The position numbers and the translations under genes are program-made. The notes under the pieces are model-generated. The model ran no database searches. It saw nothing but the letters and a program-made list of their open reading frames with translations, and was not told the origin of the DNA. Source: Aliikangiella coralliicola (lineage in GTDB: Bacteria; Pseudomonadota; Gammaproteobacteria; Enterobacterales; Kangiellaceae). From it: a stretch of DNA of 64,000 nucleotides. The stretch covers positions 434,001 through 498,000 of the forward strand of contig NZ_ML660165.1 in NCBI RefSeq assembly GCF_007004725.1. The letters run 5' to 3'. Of this stretch, positions 34,995 to 44,415 are shown in pieces (within the stretch, counting starts at the first letter, position 1; each line of letters starts with the position of its first letter).

Positions 34995-35597
34995 TTACTT
35001 TTTTTTGCGAATTCGACTAAGCTGGGTTGGTGTAATGCCCAGATGTGAAGCAATATGATATTGAGGAATTCGTGAGCTAATGGCGGAATGTTCCAGGAGA
35101 AATCGCTCATATCGTTGGCTAGCATCTTCTTGAACAATTTCGACCTCACGCGCATCTTTGGCTAGCAACCAGTTCTTTTCCAGATAGTTGATATGAAATA
35201 GTTTTAGATCATCCTGTTCCAACAGCAGTTTTCGAAATCCTTTGAAGTTGATAGTAATAATTACGCTCGGTTCTAACGATTCGATGGTGTATTGTGACGG
35301 AGAAGAAGTTAATAAAGCTGTCATCGAGCCAGGGAATGTTCGCTCATCGAAAAAGATTTTATTATACTCATGACCTTTATCGTCAACCACGAAAAGCCGA
35401 AACAACCCCGAGTAAACAAAGGAAAATGATTGGGGTAATTCGCCAACACGATAAAGAATGGCATCTTTTTCAATTTCGCTAAATTGGCAAATATTCTTCA
35501 TTCCCTGCCAAGTCTCATCTGAAATAGGAAAATACGAATCCATCACTTTTTTCAGTTCAGCAAAAGCTAATTTTTCTACATTAAAGTTAGTATTCAA
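34995..35597 (-). CDS. Crp/Fnr-family transcriptional regulator
   Basis: 200 aa: a cyclic-nucleotide-binding-like beta-roll (ILYRVGELPQSFSFVYSGLFRLFVVDDKGHEYNKIFFDERTFPGSMTALL) and a C-terminal HTH (IPQYHIASHLGITPTQLSRIRKKK). It lacks the Fnr cysteine cluster, and the cNMP-binding phosphate cassette is degenerate, so the effector is unclear. It probably forms an operon with the DUF606 transporter. A perfect dyad at 35673-35695 lies 76 bases upstream of its start and could be its own site. Confidence 0.85.
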   Translation of the reverse strand: MNTNFNVEKLAFAELKKVMDSYFPISDETWQGMKNICQFSEIEKDAILYRVGELPQSFSFVYSGLFRLFVVDDKGHEYNKIFFDERTFPGSMTALLTSSPSQYTIESLEPSVIITINFKGFRKLLLEQDDLKLFHINYLEKNWLLAKDAREVEIVQEDASQRYERFLLEHSAISSRIPQYHIASHLGITPTQLSRIRKKK

Positions 35598-35672
35598 ATT
35601 GTGGCCTTATCGTTTAATCTTTCCAACAGGGTAAATTCTTAAAATTAATTCTCTAAGTTGAATTTTAGGCGG

Positions 35673-35695
35673 AATAACTCAACAATTGAGTTATT
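35673..35695. promoter_or_regulatory. Perfect 10-base dyad upstream of Crp/Fnr gene
   Basis: AATAACTCAA - CAA - TTGAGTTATT, with no adjacent T tract, so it looks like a protein-binding site rather than a terminator. It sits between the divergent Crp/Fnr gene and the response regulator gene. Confidence 0.6.
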
Positions 35696-35729
35696 GTAGA
35701 TCAACGAGCGGCAGACTCTCCACTTTTCT

Positions 35730-35789
35730 TTGTTGTTAGATTGTTGTTACATCGTTGTTACTTAGTCGTTACCTTGGTTTCTGTAAACT
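35730..35789 (+). promoter_or_regulatory. Four 11-bp-phased repeats and -10 box
   Basis: GTTGTTA at 35732, 35743 and 35754 and GTCGTTA at 35765 recur with exact 11-base spacing, as in PhoB/OmpR-class binding sites. The last repeat ends 12 bases before a -10-like TAAACT (35784-35789), taking the place of a -35 box. This points to activation, probably by the response regulator encoded at 35971. Confidence 0.7.
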
Positions 35790-35845
35790 TGATTTATGGT
35801 GGCGCATTAAACGGTTTCAATGAAGGGCTTTCAACCTCTCCCCAA

Positions 35846-35869
35846 CCCTCTCCTTATCTAAGGAGAGGG
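35846..35869. repeat. Perfect 10-base stem-loop in leader
   Basis: CCCTCTCCTT - 4-base loop - AAGGAGAGGG, in the untranslated leader before the response regulator gene. Pyrimidine-rich hairpins of this type (…CCCTCTCC…GGAGAGGG) recur in many bacterial genomes as dispersed repeats; no second copy occurs in this window. Confidence 0.6.
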
Positions 35870-35970
35870 AGTAGGATTAAACTCGGAATTTGAACTTTAC
35901 CTGTAACAAGGTCTATTCTAGGGGTAGCTATTATTTTCAGTGAATCTGCAGTTAGGCAACAGGAAAAATC

Positions 35971-36630
35971 ATGGTGGTATTACTAGTCGAAGATGATCAC
36001 TCGCTCGCCGAACTTGTGATTGAGTACCTGGAAGACGAAAGTTTTGAGTGTGATCACGCCTTCAACGGTAACCACGCCATTGAATTAATCTTGAATAACA
36101 CTTACGACGTTATTATTCTCGATATAAATCTTCCAGGAGCCAACGGTCTCGAAGTTTGTGAAACGATGCGCAAAGCGGGCCTTAACACCCCCTGCATAAT
36201 GCTCACCGCGAGAAATACCCTTGATGATAAAGTTACCGGACTTAATCTTGGCGCCGATGATTACCTGGTTAAACCTTTTGCAATGGCAGAACTTGTGGCT
36301 AGAATAAATGCGCTCACTAAACGAAACAGGCACAGTGACAGTTTGAAAATAGCCGATCTAGAAATCTATCTACCAGAGCATTACGCCAAACGCGGCGAAC
36401 ATAAAATTCAACCGAGTCCTGATGAGTGGAAAGTACTGACTTATCTTGCGAGCAAAAGTCCTCAAGTGGTTAGCCGAACCGAACTGGAAAATATTCTCTG
36501 GCCTGCCGGTGCACCGTCGACTGATGCACTGAAAATGGTTATTTACCGTCTGAGAAAAATGGTTGACCCGAAACCTCTCACACCACTCATCCAGACGATT
36601 CGGGGCGTTGGAGTTGCGCTAAAAGAGTAG
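35971..36630 (+). CDS. OmpR-family response regulator
   Basis: Receiver domain with acidic pair Asp-8/Asp-9, phospho-acceptor Asp-51 (VIILDINLPG), Thr/Ala switch (MLTAR) and Lys-101 (YLVKPF). A winged-helix DNA-binding domain follows (about 125-219, ending LIQTIRGVGVALKE). AGGA precedes the ATG. It forms an operon with the kinase gene 76 bases downstream. The 11-bp-phased repeats upstream suggest autoregulation. Confidence 0.95.
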   Translation: MVVLLVEDDHSLAELVIEYLEDESFECDHAFNGNHAIELILNNTYDVIILDINLPGANGLEVCETMRKAGLNTPCIMLTARNTLDDKVTGLNLGADDYLVKPFAMAELVARINALTKRNRHSDSLKIADLEIYLPEHYAKRGEHKIQPSPDEWKVLTYLASKSPQVVSRTELENILWPAGAPSTDALKMVIYRLRKMVDPKPLTPLIQTIRGVGVALKE

Positions 36631-36706
36631 GCCTATTGTTAAAACAGTCATCAATAATATGATCGGAAAAACCAAATTTTAAAAGCAACTATTTAAAGCC
36701 AAACCA

Positions 36707-38068
36707 TTGAATACTGAACAATCGAAAAACAAACATACAACACAAGCTCACGCTACTCAATTAACTGGTGGCGAGACACTAAGAAGTTACCTGCGGAATT
36801 ATCTCATTATCCTCGGATTACTATTTACCGCGATATTTGGTATTGGAATATCCACAACTTACCAGTGGGGGCTTCACGACACTTCTGAATTTTATTTAAT
36901 TCATGATGCAGAAACCGTCGAATATATACTCAACCAGGGAGAATCACTACCGGAGAATGATTCGTTCCGACAAAACTACCTGGGGTTGGAGAATCTGCCC
37001 GAAATTTATCATGATAAGGTCAAAATTAATCAACAAACTCCCTTGATTACCTACTTCAAAAGGGAGCAGCAATTTGACTATGTTATCGCCTACCCGCTAG
37101 CTACTGATCGCGTTGAGCTACAAAATAAAATGCTGTTTGTGGTGCATTCATTTGACAATGATGAGTCAGCAGACATTCCCGGTCTGACTATTTCTCAACT
37201 AGTTTTAATTTCTAGCCTGGTCGCCATTGTTTTTGCTTTCCTGACCGCTTCGTTGATATACAAGACGGTGACACGTGCAGTAAAATCATTATTAACTTTG
37301 AGTCAGCTAACTGAAGATAATCAAGTTCAGAATCCGACTTTGGCCCCTTGTCACAAGGAATTAAGATTTTCCGAGCTTCAGGACATTGGCGACAAGCTAC
37401 AAGATTCTATTGCCAACATCCAGGCATTTACAGAGCGGGAAAAGTCTTTTATTCGCAGTCTCAGTCATGAGCTGAGAACACCAATGGCAATAGTCAGCGC
37501 AGCGATAGATATTCTGGACAAAAAGTCCCTACCAGACGACATTCAGCCAAAACTCACCAAGATCCGACATGCCAACCAAAAAATGATCGCCCTTTCAGAT
37601 ACCTTACTTCGTCTCTGGCAAAATGAGAATCAATCAGTCTCTTCACAGCCAATCGCACTCCATCAATTGGTGACGGAAGCCATTGAAAACAATCAATATT
37701 TAAAAGTGAATGGTGAGGTTGAAATTGTTAATCGGATATCACCGGAACAAATTGCAACGGTCAATCGACAAGCTTTTGATGTCATCATTAATAATCTTGT
37801 TAAAAATGCGATGCAATATACGACACAGGGAAAAATTGAAATCGATGCGCGAGATAATTATTTCGAAATAAGCAACAACTATTTACCGAATAATAGCGAA
37901 TGCGATCACACGACAAGCAATAATAAAAGTGGGCAAAACAAGAAAGATCGTTCAGACTATGGTTTTGGATTAGGACTGTATATTGTTGAAAAGATAGCTG
38001 GTCAACAAAGCTGGAAATTTGAGCATCAGCAATTAAAAGACAAGTTTACCGCCAGGCTGTCATTCTGA
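36707..38068 (+). CDS. Sensor histidine kinase
   Basis: Two membrane segments (about 30-50 and 161-185) enclose a periplasmic sensor of about 110 residues; then a linker, HisKA with SLSHELRTPM (His-254) and a HATPase domain with N-box NNLVKNAMQYT and G2 box GFGLGLYIVEKI. The usual G1 motif DxGxG is missing, replaced by FEISNNYLPNN and an Asn/Ser/Lys-rich insert. The start is a TTG with no evident ribosome-binding site; an in-frame stop upstream rules out a longer form. It pairs with the regulator at 35971. Signal unknown. Confidence 0.9.
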   Translation: MNTEQSKNKHTTQAHATQLTGGETLRSYLRNYLIILGLLFTAIFGIGISTTYQWGLHDTSEFYLIHDAETVEYILNQGESLPENDSFRQNYLGLENLPEIYHDKVKINQQTPLITYFKREQQFDYVIAYPLATDRVELQNKMLFVVHSFDNDESADIPGLTISQLVLISSLVAIVFAFLTASLIYKTVTRAVKSLLTLSQLTEDNQVQNPTLAPCHKELRFSELQDIGDKLQDSIANIQAFTEREKSFIRSLSHELRTPMAIVSAAIDILDKKSLPDDIQPKLTKIRHANQKMIALSDTLLRLWQNENQSVSSQPIALHQLVTEAIENNQYLKVNGEVEIVNRISPEQIATVNRQAFDVIINNLVKNAMQYTTQGKIEIDARDNYFEISNNYLPNNSECDHTTSNNKSGQNKKDRSDYGFGLGLYIVEKIAGQQSWKFEHQQLKDKFTARLSF

Positions 38069-38212
38069 TGGGCAAGTGTAGCAATAGCGACAGGCCTGAT
38101 TTGTTCGATCAAGGTTTGGTCGATCAAGGTTTGACCAATAAAATTTCGACCAACCTTCGGGCTCGAATAACTCAAGGCCGACGAACTCACGAGACTGGCT
38201 TTAAAGTAAACT

Positions 38213-39316
38213 ATGAATCAAATTCTCAACATCACAACGAAAGATAACCATAGTGTCTCCCGGTTAATCGAAAAACGCACTGAAGCCCACCGACATTTAT
38301 TAAAAAATAAGTTACCGGAACTGGTAGAGTTAGAAAGAATTTTACTCCAGGCCAAAGATATCGTTACTGTCAGAATTAACGATTACGTTGAACACGAAGA
38401 TTTAAAACTCCCAATCTATACGATAGAACTCGGCAATTTCCAACCAGCACAGCCAAGGCTACTTATTGTCGGCGGAGTGCATGGTATTGAACGTATTGGT
38501 AGTCGAGTTGTCATTGCACTACTCAGTACCTGGATACAACGCATGGGTTGGGAAAAAAGCCTGCAGCACTGCTTAGAGAATATGTCGATTACTTTTGTAC
38601 CAATCGTCAATCCGAAAGGGATGCTTCAAAACACTCGCTCCAACGGAAATCATGTGGATCTTATGCGCAATGCGCCAATAGATGCCGAAGGAAAAGTCCC
38701 ATTTTTGATCGGCGGGCAAAGAATTAGTAAACATATTTCCTGGTTTCGTGGCAGTGAAGGCTCACTGGAAAAAGAGAATCAAATCTTAGAAGAAGTTGTC
38801 AATCGACTGTGCCAGGATTCTCCGCTAGTTATTTCTCTCGATTGTCACTCCGGCTTTGGTTTTCGTGATCGCGTCTGGTTTCCTTACGCTTATCGTCGTC
38901 GGCCAATGAAGGGAATTGCTCCAATCATGGCGCTAAAACTTTTGTGGGATAGCGGCTACCCAAATCACCAATACATTTTTGAACCACAGTCAAATCACTA
39001 CCTGACCCATGGCGATTTTTGGGATTACTGTTATAAAAAATTTAGCCTGCCGCCAGATAACCACAACTTTATTCCACTAACTCTCGAAATGGGTTCCTGG
39101 AACTGGGTTAAGAAAAAACCATCGCAATTACTTTCGATGGAAGGACTATTTAATCCTATGGCGCATCATCGACAGCAAAGAACACTAAGGCGTCATCTGC
39201 CTCTGCTAGATTTTTTACGCCATGCAACTTTTAGTTATTCAAACTGGTTTCCAGAAAAAGATCAGTTTAATCAGTTAAGGCAAATGGCAAATAGTTTGTG
39301 GTACCGGGAGAATTAA
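38213..39316 (+). CDS. M14-family zinc carboxypeptidase-like protein
   Basis: Zinc ligands of the M14 family appear as GGVHGIE (His-90, Glu-93) and LDCHSGFG (His near 211), with the catalytic Glu probably in LTLEMGSW. The Arg/Asn region VNPKGMLQNTRSNGNHVDLMRN fits the substrate pocket of the family. No signal peptide, so it is probably cytoplasmic and may act on peptides or on an acyl-amino acid. The following hydrolase gene starts on its stop codon (TAATG), so the two proteins are made together. Confidence 0.85.
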   Translation: MNQILNITTKDNHSVSRLIEKRTEAHRHLLKNKLPELVELERILLQAKDIVTVRINDYVEHEDLKLPIYTIELGNFQPAQPRLLIVGGVHGIERIGSRVVIALLSTWIQRMGWEKSLQHCLENMSITFVPIVNPKGMLQNTRSNGNHVDLMRNAPIDAEGKVPFLIGGQRISKHISWFRGSEGSLEKENQILEEVVNRLCQDSPLVISLDCHSGFGFRDRVWFPYAYRRRPMKGIAPIMALKLLWDSGYPNHQYIFEPQSNHYLTHGDFWDYCYKKFSLPPDNHNFIPLTLEMGSWNWVKKKPSQLLSMEGLFNPMAHHRQQRTLRRHLPLLDFLRHATFSYSNWFPEKDQFNQLRQMANSLWYREN

Positions 39317-40068
39317 TGCGCTTTATTTTGTTAAGAGGTCTCGGTCGTGATCAGTTGCACTGGACACCACTGTTAAATGCTATGAAAAAAAATTTTCCCG
39401 GTGCAAGTATCGAAACCCCTGATCTACCTGGCGCAGGTATTCTATTTAAAGAAAATAGTCCGCTAAAAATCCAGCAATATATTCCATTTCTGGAAAAACA
39501 ACTTGACGCTAATGACGAGCCTGCCACTCTAATAGGCTTATCGCTTGGTGGTATGATTGCATTAAAGTGGGCTGAAAAAAGTCCTGAAAAATTTAATCAG
39601 TTAATACTGATTAACTCAAGTAGCCGACTCAACTTTTTTTACCAAAGACTAAAAGTTTTCAATGCGATTCGTTATCCCGGCGTTATTGCGCTCAATAAGA
39701 AAACCAAAGAAACCGCCACCTATAAACTCACTTGTAATACCAGGCCTGTTGACGAAGAAACCATAGAACGCTGGACAAAAATTCAACAACAACATCCAGT
39801 AAAAGCTATCAACCAACTTCGTCAATTAATTGCTGCGCTTTGCTATTCATTGCCTCCTGAAAATCAACTCCCACCAGTTCATATTCTCTATTCAAAAGCA
39901 GATCGTCTGGTTAGTCCCCAGTGTAGTCGAAAGCTCGTTCAATATTATGGCGCGACATCGGATAGCCATGACTGGGGTGGCCACGACCTGTCAGAAGACG
40001 TGCCGGAATGGGTGGCTCAAAAACTAGCAGAACTGCTCAAAGCAAAAATAAAAACGAATGTTGATTAA
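39316..40068 (+). CDS. Alpha/beta hydrolase
   Basis: Nucleophile elbow GLSLGG (Ser-76), with LRGLGRDQLHW as the oxyanion-region loop, Asp in YSKADRLVSP and His in WGGHDLSED complete the triad. I use the ATG at 39316, which overlaps the TAA of the M14 gene and has GGGAG upstream; a GTG at 39298 would add 6 residues. No signal peptide. The tight coupling with an M14 peptidase suggests successive steps on one substrate, which is not identified. Confidence 0.9.
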   Translation: MRFILLRGLGRDQLHWTPLLNAMKKNFPGASIETPDLPGAGILFKENSPLKIQQYIPFLEKQLDANDEPATLIGLSLGGMIALKWAEKSPEKFNQLILINSSSRLNFFYQRLKVFNAIRYPGVIALNKKTKETATYKLTCNTRPVDEETIERWTKIQQQHPVKAINQLRQLIAALCYSLPPENQLPPVHILYSKADRLVSPQCSRKLVQYYGATSDSHDWGGHDLSEDVPEWVAQKLAELLKAKIKTNVD

Positions 40069-40090
40069 ATGAAATTCAACTATGTGAAAT

Positions 40091-40118
40091 CGCGAGTCCT
40101 AATCAACCAGGACTCGCG
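40091..40118. terminator. Bidirectional stem-loop between convergent genes
   Basis: Perfect 10-base arms (CGCGAGTCCT / AGGACTCGCG) around 8 bases, lying in the 81-base gap between the hydrolase and the minus-strand gene at 40150. Strong stem, weak T tracts. Confidence 0.65.
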
Positions 40119-40149
40119 TAAAGCAGACAACATATTATCTAGCGAAAGG

Positions 40150-41460
40150 TTACTGAGCCACCATGTAGCCATAACCAACCACCGGATACCTGCCGTTTTC
40201 AACGGTAGAACTTGAAACCTCAATATAAACAATCTTATCAATCATACCTGATGCGTCATAAACCGGTAACATCAGTTTTCTGTGGCCATTATTAATCTCT
40301 CCAGCGTCATAACAATAAGGTCCATAGTAAGCGTCATTTATTGCGGCATAGTTATGGCCATTGGTGCCTGAATCGTAAATATGAGAATTATAGTAACTCA
40401 TGAGCGCCGGCCATTCGCTATGTTGATTTACCAACATTGTATGCGCGACAAAAGCGGAGTGAACCGAAAGGTTATTATAGCCTTCATAAAGGCCACTATA
40501 GTTACCCGGTGTCTGATTATTCGCGCCAACAGTGTAATTAAGCAAACCATAGGTAGGATTATCGTCCCAACGAAATGGAAGTGCCAATGGTGTGCTATGT
40601 AGCGGTTCGCCCAGACTAAAGTCATTACTTCCTACACTCGCGTCCTGCGATCCAAAAGCATTATAGTGACTGGCCAATTTGGTATAGTGCAAATAACCGG
40701 TCTTTGATGAAATATAAGCAGCGCTCCTTAAGTCAGTCATCTGCTGACCGCTGGATAAATCGGTAATAGAGATCAAACGAAAAGCGTTGTTATAATTATA
40801 TTTCCACACTATTTTTTGCCCACCGACAGTAACGCTCAGAAAGTCATCAAAAAAAATGTAGCTTCCGCTTTTGGTCGTTAAGCTACCAGTAGTTGGTCGA
40901 TAAATTTCACCAGGTGCACATGCCTGATATCTTGCATTATTCCAATTGACTAAACCGTTTGCAGGATTAACATTAACAGGATAGCTTCCGTTGCTACTGA
41001 GATACTTATAGTCTACTAACTGGTTTTGATAAGCTTTCCCTGCGGGGTTTCGCCATTTGGCATAATCAGTGCCGTACTTGCTTATCAGGTTGTTCTTTAA
41101 ATTAGTATGCTCCAAGTTTTCAATAGGTCCCCCCTCGATATAACTCGGATTATATAGCCACCTTTGTCCCGTCGGTTCGGCGAGCGAACCAGTCGTGTTT
41201 GCATTAATGTCAATGGATTTGACTATCACACTACCAGGTCCGGTAAACTCATATTCACCAATAATCATATGGGTGCTGCCATTTTGGTCCTTAAAAGAGC
41301 CAGAATAAACCATATGATTTGATGGCATCGGATCAGCCACCACACTAGAGCCAAAAAGAAACAGATTTGTCAGCCCGATAGCTAAAGTCGTTGATATTTT
41401 TTTTACACTAACCTGAGGAAAGGATAGTGTCTCCTTAAAATTAATTTTCAGTCGTTTCAT
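40150..41460 (-). CDS. Secreted hypothetical protein, about 436 aa
   Basis: The frame opens at a TTG (41481) but the ATG at 41460, with AGAGAG upstream, is preferred. A long N-terminal region precedes the hydrophobic signal (ISTTLAIGLTNLFLFGSSVVA), cleaved near ADP. The mature protein is rich in Tyr, Asn, Gly and Ser and looks like an extracellular beta-rich protein: GEYEFTGPGSVIVKSIDIN, NYSGLYEGYNNLSVHSAF, ending YIEVSSSTVENGRYPVVGYGYMVAQ. No family recognised. It is followed upstream by a TonB receptor gene on the same strand, 167 bases away, so a shared role is possible. Confidence 0.65.
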   Translation of the reverse strand: MKRLKINFKETLSFPQVSVKKISTTLAIGLTNLFLFGSSVVADPMPSNHMVYSGSFKDQNGSTHMIIGEYEFTGPGSVIVKSIDINANTTGSLAEPTGQRWLYNPSYIEGGPIENLEHTNLKNNLISKYGTDYAKWRNPAGKAYQNQLVDYKYLSSNGSYPVNVNPANGLVNWNNARYQACAPGEIYRPTTGSLTTKSGSYIFFDDFLSVTVGGQKIVWKYNYNNAFRLISITDLSSGQQMTDLRSAAYISSKTGYLHYTKLASHYNAFGSQDASVGSNDFSLGEPLHSTPLALPFRWDDNPTYGLLNYTVGANNQTPGNYSGLYEGYNNLSVHSAFVAHTMLVNQHSEWPALMSYYNSHIYDSGTNGHNYAAINDAYYGPYCYDAGEINNGHRKLMLPVYDASGMIDKIVYIEVSSSTVENGRYPVVGYGYMVAQ

Positions 41461-41626
41461 TGATATACTCTCTGTCATCAATTACCTATGTAAGAGAGCG
41501 AAAAATAAACTTTTTTTAGGTGCAATCGGTATTAAAATTAGGACTAAAAATATTAAAAATGGAGCCCCTTCTAAAAACTAGAGGAGATTTAGGCACTTGC
41601 AGAAGATGCAAAGCCAGGCAGGATCA

Positions 41627-43741
41627 CTAAAATTGATAAACAACGCCTAACCGAATATTTCTTCCCTCCCACTGGTTATCATAATCAAGATCACCGCCAA
41701 ATGGTTGGCTAAAAATTTCTGCATCTAACAGGTTGGTAGATTTTAAGTAAAACTTAGCGTTAGTGGATAATTCTGTTGACAGATATAAGTCGAGCTTATA
41801 CCACTCATCAGCATTGTTGATGTTTCTAATTTCAACGGGAACACCTGTTTGGTAATCGGGCGGAACATCTCTTTTAGAAAAATAGGATAAGTTGATCCCA
41901 AAAGCAGTCTCATCCAACTGATAGCTGGCCGCAATTGATACCGAAAAATCACTTAAATAGACTAAATCAACTTCACCAGTATCAATGGCTTCCCCAAGAA
42001 ACAAGTCTGAATCTACCCTGCCAATTTCTTCCGTAAAATCAAAAAGGTAGGTTAAATTCAAATTAAGACTCAATTGTTCGCTGGGTATAAATCTTGAGCT
42101 GAACTCAAGCCCAGATAACCTTCTTTTGTCAGCATTAATTGCATACTCATCATCAACAACGCGATCATCAGGATCATTCACGGGCCTCTCTGGATTCGGC
42201 GTAACACAGTCATCAAGAAAATCTTCTTCACCATTTTGGATCGTGCACACTAAGAGATCTTTTATAAAATCCTGGTAATCACTGATAAAGTAAGTCAGGT
42301 TGGCGTCGCCTCGGTCAAACTTGCGGCCTATTTGTAATTCGAATGTTGTCATGTGCTCAGGTTGCAAGTCAAAATTGAATGAGCGAACATCAAGATATTC
42401 GCGATAAGACGGAATGCGATAAGCTGTTCCGACCATAGCTTTACCGTACCAGTTTTCGAAATCACCAGTTAGCGCAACCCGGTAATTAAGCTCATTGTCA
42501 AAATCGGAAAGGACATCTTTTCTGACACCATAAGTCAAAATCAATTCGTCAGTGAGCTCCCAGATATCCTGGAAATAGAGACCAATATCACTTCGATGAA
42601 CGCTATCCCTGGCCAAATTCAGTGTGCGCGTATTAGTAAGTAGATTATTCAAAGAGGCATTTTCGGTAAAATCAGCCTGATAGGACACGCCTAAATTGAT
42701 TATGTGCTGTCCCTTTTGCCAGGATAAATTGGTTTCCAAACCATTTAACAGAATTTTAAAATCTTCTTCAGTTCTAAGCGTTGTGTTTCCCAAGTTATCA
42801 AACCGGAAGCTCTCTCTGATAAACCGGTAATCAGAGTAATAACCATGGATATCAATTTTTGTAGAGTCCATGATTTGTTTTCGGTACTTCAAAGAAAAGT
42901 AGTCAGGGTTTCTATTGCCAAATTGGTTAGAATTTTGATCTCGATAAGTCCAGGGATGTTGGTAGTTTTGCAGGTTAAGTATCGCGGTCCAGTTATCATC
43001 TTGATATTTCAAGAACAGTTGTTCATTGTTAGCCCGTTGATCGTGATCAAAGGTTGAGCCGTCTCTATTACGCGAAGGCTGCCACCCCTTAGTATCATAG
43101 TAATCAACAAAACCTGAAAAATTATTTTTTGCAGCATTCACTGATAGCCCGATAGTATTATCATTACCAATATAAGCCTGAACCTCATTGCTATCGCTAC
43201 GTGTGATAACGCTGATCACACCAGCGAAGCCATTGGCCCCATATAACACAGAGCCGGGGCCGCTGATAATTTCGACGCGCTCAACATTTTGCAAGGGAAT
43301 CTGTTCGTCGATTAGAAACTGTCCGTAATAAGGGTCACGAATAGGGACACCGTCAATCAATAGTAGAATTTTACTATTGTAACGGGATTGAACTCCTCGC
43401 ATAAAAATAAGTGTATGTCCGTTTCTCGCCTCATCGAGCTGAACGCCGGGAACATTACCCAACAAATCTCTCAGCGTAAGATAGCCAAATTTTTCGATAT
43501 CATTTCGAGTAAACACACGCACCACGCCTGGTGCCTTCTGGATTAACTGAGATTGCTTTGAAGAGACGATAACTCTCATCTCTAAAAGATCTTCTAAAGA
43601 GAGATCAAATAGTGCATTCTGGTTGTTGGAGTCATCTTCATAGTCCTCTCCATTTTCAACTGCTCCTGCCTCACCAAGCCCCAAAATTATCACTAAAGCC
43701 ATAAAACAAATCAATCGACTATGATGCTGAAGCGAATGCAA
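41627..43741 (-). CDS. TonB-dependent outer-membrane receptor
   Basis: The start is a TTG with GGGAG 7 bases before it. After the signal peptide comes a conserved N-terminus (LFDLSLEDLLEMRVIVSSKQ), the plug domain (residues about 60-170: DIEKFGYLTLRDLLGNVPGVQLDE … RVEIISGPGSVLYGANGFAGVISVITR) and a 22-strand-type barrel ending in YQF. At 704 aa it is of normal size. These receptors import iron complexes, vitamins, or oligosaccharides; nothing in the neighbourhood fixes the ligand. No Fur box is evident upstream. Confidence 0.93.
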   Translation of the reverse strand: MHSLQHHSRLICFMALVIILGLGEAGAVENGEDYEDDSNNQNALFDLSLEDLLEMRVIVSSKQSQLIQKAPGVVRVFTRNDIEKFGYLTLRDLLGNVPGVQLDEARNGHTLIFMRGVQSRYNSKILLLIDGVPIRDPYYGQFLIDEQIPLQNVERVEIISGPGSVLYGANGFAGVISVITRSDSNEVQAYIGNDNTIGLSVNAAKNNFSGFVDYYDTKGWQPSRNRDGSTFDHDQRANNEQLFLKYQDDNWTAILNLQNYQHPWTYRDQNSNQFGNRNPDYFSLKYRKQIMDSTKIDIHGYYSDYRFIRESFRFDNLGNTTLRTEEDFKILLNGLETNLSWQKGQHIINLGVSYQADFTENASLNNLLTNTRTLNLARDSVHRSDIGLYFQDIWELTDELILTYGVRKDVLSDFDNELNYRVALTGDFENWYGKAMVGTAYRIPSYREYLDVRSFNFDLQPEHMTTFELQIGRKFDRGDANLTYFISDYQDFIKDLLVCTIQNGEEDFLDDCVTPNPERPVNDPDDRVVDDEYAINADKRRLSGLEFSSRFIPSEQLSLNLNLTYLFDFTEEIGRVDSDLFLGEAIDTGEVDLVYLSDFSVSIAASYQLDETAFGINLSYFSKRDVPPDYQTGVPVEIRNINNADEWYKLDLYLSTELSTNAKFYLKSTNLLDAEIFSQPFGGDLDYDNQWEGRNIRLGVVYQF

Positions 43742-44415
43742 GAAACCACTCCCATTAGGATATCTTTTTGAGATAGATTAATGGAAGTCTAGTCAAAAAA
43801 ATGGCAACTGTCAGGTAAGTTGTTTTTCTGAACAAGCACAACAATGCCTAAATGAGCGAACGACTGAGTCATTGAAATATTGAGCCATATTATGCTGTTA
43901 CTTCATCGATTAAGCGGTCAATTGATTAATTCAGGTCCGATAATTTGCAACAGAAGATAAAATGAGTGCCCTACTGCTGAAATATAACGAGAGTATGTCG
44001 TAACGACAGCTTCGGTATGTCGAAAAAATATTTTCTATTTTCCACAGAGCAGGTTATTATTCAGCCGTTTTTTGATGTAGACAAGAAGTAAAGAATGAAC
44101 AAGTGAAGGACTACTGCTTTTAATTCTCGGATTTAAGTTCTTGATTTTGGGTTCCGAGTTTAAACTCACAAATTAAGGAATTACGTGATCGTGTTTTTAT
44201 TACCCTTTGCTGGGTAAGTACCTTCCTTCTAAGTTATCTTTCTTAAACCTATCTAGTATTTTTTTAAATCTGATGGAATTATTTCTTGTGTCTATCGTCA
44301 GAATAATTGAAGCCAAACAGCGATAGAAAAGTTTATTAACAATTAACAAAATAAGCGAGATAAAAGTGGTTTGGACTGATTTATGGAGTAGTAGCAATTT
44401 TAAAGGGGCTTTATT
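43742..44415. other. Non-coding region between TonB receptor and small gene
   Basis: No convincing gene. A 65-codon minus-strand frame (44200-44397) has no ribosome-binding site and unlikely composition. The region should hold the receptor promoter and that of the 64-aa gene at 44416. I looked for riboswitch-like boxes for cobalamin or thiamine and saw none. Confidence 0.45.

Noticed and set aside
43742-43900. Cobalamin riboswitch before the TonB receptor
   Set aside because: The characteristic boxes of that riboswitch are not present on the minus strand leader.
44200-44397. 65-codon minus-strand frame upstream of the TonB receptor
   Set aside because: Hydrophobic stretch but no ribosome-binding site and no conserved feature; likely chance.
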